This document shows, piece after piece, positions 62,668 to 64,000 of a DNA stretch of 64,000 bases; the stretch's first letter is position 1, and each line of letters opens with the position of its first letter. Where the stretch lies: assembly GCF_900100365.1 (NCBI RefSeq), contig NZ_FNKU01000002.1:62001-126000 (forward strand). The letters run 5' to 3'. The position numbers and the translations under genes were made by a program. A model generated the notes under the pieces. The model searched no databases. It was not told where the DNA came from and was given only the letters and a program-made list of their open reading frames with translations. The stretch is from Pseudomonas cannabina. Lineage in GTDB: Bacteria > Pseudomonadota > Gammaproteobacteria > Pseudomonadales > Pseudomonadaceae.

Positions 62668-63090
62668 TTAATCGTCATAAGGCGATGACGAATACAGACG
62701 GTGGCAATAGGCATCCGCTCGTCTGTTGTCTTCATCCGTTTGACGGTCGTCCCACCCGTCAAGAATGAACATCACACCCAGGTATTTCTGGTTGGATTCC
62801 TTGCCCAGACACGACTGGACCCAATCAACCTGATAACGCACGTAGTCGATATCGGTACTGCATTGGATGGCTTCTGCGTGGGCCGTTGGAGACGCCAGCC
62901 AGTGCCTCATGTTCTGCAGCAGTGCCCGGCAATCATCGACACCAATATCTCGGGTGACATGCCCAGCGGGGGGAAGGCCGTACAAGCCAAGCCCTCCATA
63001 TCGGCTAAATACCGCAAACGTGTTTTTCGCGATGTGAAACTTCAAAACCTTCCTTGAAAACCAGGGATCACTTTGAGGTCTGTAACTCAT
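62668..63090 (-). CDS. Hypothetical protein in transfer region
   Basis: 140 residues with AGGAG before the ATG (MSYRPQSDPWFSRKVLKFHI...). It has aromatic-rich beginnings and VMFILDGWDDRQTDEDNRRA near the end. Not recognised. It sits 27 bp after the coupling-protein gene. Confidence 0.62.
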   Translation of the reverse strand: MSYRPQSDPWFSRKVLKFHIAKNTFAVFSRYGGLGLYGLPPAGHVTRDIGVDDCRALLQNMRHWLASPTAHAEAIQCSTDIDYVRYQVDWVQSCLGKESNQKYLGVMFILDGWDDRQTDEDNRRADAYCHRLYSSSPYDD

Positions 63091-63117
63091 CGGCTGCGCT
63101 CCTGCCCGTGTGGTCTA

Positions 63118-64000
63118 TTAATCCCAGTCGAACGGCGCCGGCGAATAAGATCCGTCGTCGAAATAGGGCGGTGCCTGGTCGTGGCGTGGTGGAACAGCCG
63201 TTGTGGCTCTAGGTGCAGGCGCCTTGCCCTTCACTTTCGGTGCTCTGGCCGGATCGATGTGCTGCGCCTGGTAGGCTTGCAACCGCTTGCTGCCGACGGT
63301 CAGATCCAGCGCCGTGGACGATTGCGCCACGTAGCCGCTTCCGCGCTTGGGCACATGCTCCAGCGCTGTGTGCCATAACAAGGTGCTGCGCACTGCCGCT
63401 CCAGGACGGCGACGCCAGATCAGCCGCCACTCTTCTCCCAGCTCGTTCAAGACGACCAACGTCGGATCTGTCAGCACCAGGTTTTCAAGGTCTGAACGGC
63501 CAGGCTTCATCGCCAGGTGGTACAGAATCTGCTGCACGCGGTCCGCGCGCGGATAGCTGCGCCGAATGTGAGCAGGTGCACCGGCCAACAAGGTGTCCAG
63601 CGATGGCGGGGCCACCTCGATGAAGCGGTTGATCCGGATCGCTTCCTTGGACAGCTTGTCAGCATCGTGAATGTACAAGGAGCTGCCGCGAATCACTTGT
63701 CCGTTGAACAGCGTGATGTTTTCCCCCTCCTTGAGCTGCTGCACTTCCTCGACGCTGACTTTCTTCTCATCTTTCAGGCTCAGTGTGTCTGCTTCCTCCC
63801 AGCTGGCCCCCATGATTCCGGCCTGACGCACCATACCGCTCATCACTGGCAGGTATTCGGTGCCGGCCATCAACTGCAGTATTTCGAGAGTGTCCTTGGG
63901 GTCCATGATCTTGCCGGTGATTCGGACCCCCATGTTCCCGATCAGCGTCCACACCTTGTCGCCGGCCGCCGACTTGAGGCGCTGCGCCTCTTGGCTGGCC
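63118..64000 (-). CDS. Conjugative type IV coupling protein-like, C-terminal part
   Basis: The gene runs in from the right edge; about 294 residues are visible. IGNMGVRITGKIMDPKDTLE and ILQLMAGTEYLPVMSG look like the C-terminal ATPase region of DotL/TrbC-type coupling proteins of IncI-like transfer systems. A charged tail ending FDDGSYSPAPFDWD could be the recruitment signal. It would bring the relaxase-DNA complex to the transfer channel. The start and the Walker motifs are outside the window, so the call rests on limited sequence. Confidence 0.55.
   Translation of the reverse strand, partial: ASQEAQRLKSAAGDKVWTLIGNMGVRITGKIMDPKDTLEILQLMAGTEYLPVMSGMVRQAGIMGASWEEADTLSLKDEKKVSVEEVQQLKEGENITLFNGQVIRGSSLYIHDADKLSKEAIRINRFIEVAPPSLDTLLAGAPAHIRRSYPRADRVQQILYHLAMKPGRSDLENLVLTDPTLVVLNELGEEWRLIWRRRPGAAVRSTLLWHTALEHVPKRGSGYVAQSSTALDLTVGSKRLQAYQAQHIDPARAPKVKGKAPAPRATTAVPPRHDQAPPYFDDGSYSPAPFDWD

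Noticed and set aside
1..64000. tRNA, rRNA or CRISPR loci
   Set aside because: No cloverleaf-like, ribosomal or repeat-spacer sequence was noticed by eye in the window.

Overview
The window is part of a plasmid from the Pseudomonas syringae group. It carries most of the coronatine (COR) toxin pathway, several type III effector genes or relics, and a ColE2-type RepA of the kind found on pPT23A-family plasmids. These assignments come from recognising protein families and motifs by eye; no database search was run.

Layout. 1-14.8 kb: the 3' part of the coronafacic acid (CFA) polyketide operon (cfa6 partial, cfa7, a small hotdog-fold gene, cfa8, cfa9). 14.8-16.0 kb: an IS5-family element. 16.0-18.6 kb: the regulators corR and corS, with a convergent, frameshifted corP. 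18.6-25.0 kb: the coronamic acid (CMA) operon cmaD-E-A-B-C-T, a broken AlaX-like tRNA-editing gene, and cmaU. 25-35 kb: nested mobile DNA (IS5, IS630, IS3, Tn3 and IS801 elements and two MITE families), with a DUF1330 gene and a third corR/corP-like relic. 34.8-37.4 kb: a serine recombinase, two unknown genes, a YafQ/DinJ-type toxin-antitoxin pair, and an avrPto-family effector with a clear hrp box. 37.4-40.5 kb: an IS801-like element, a recombination unit arm, and relics of a LuxR regulator and a tyrosine recombinase. 40.5-45.9 kb: mobilisation genes (relaxase, MobC, probable oriT), a DUF932 gene and small plasmid genes. 45.9-48.2 kb: an HNH-nuclease bacteriocin with its immunity gene, under a LexA box. 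48.2-51.3 kb: MITEs, a second IS5 copy and a polygalacturonase. 51.4-57.0 kb: effector DNA (hopD1 3' relic, intact hopQ1, hopAB1 5' relic) broken up by IS801-like, IS3 and recombination-unit sequences. 57.4-59.3 kb: a further IS801-like copy. 59.4-64.0 kb: repA with an overlapping leader peptide, a GntR regulator, small plasmid genes, and the end of a conjugative coupling protein.

How the genes work together. Cfa6/Cfa7 build the CFA polyketide. Cfa8 probably supplies ethylmalonyl-CoA and Cfa9 edits the line. CmaA activates L-allo-isoleucine and CmaE moves it to the carrier CmaD. CmaB chlorinates it, CmaC closes the cyclopropane, CmaT releases coronamic acid and CmaU probably exports it. CorS/CorR switch the pathway on.

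The most unusual structure is a 634-bp gene-free unit at 51650-52283. Each of its ends carries seven short motifs in the fixed order A-A-B-B-A-A-B, starting with TGTARCGRCCTGCAATCG. Four of the five ends found in the window abut the hexamer CCTATG (or its complement CATAGG), and two of those lie in the hairpin at the replication end of IS801. It looks like a non-autonomous element moved by a tyrosine recombinase. A second notable feature is an IS801 derivative, in four copies, that carries an extra 93-residue gene upstream of its transposase.
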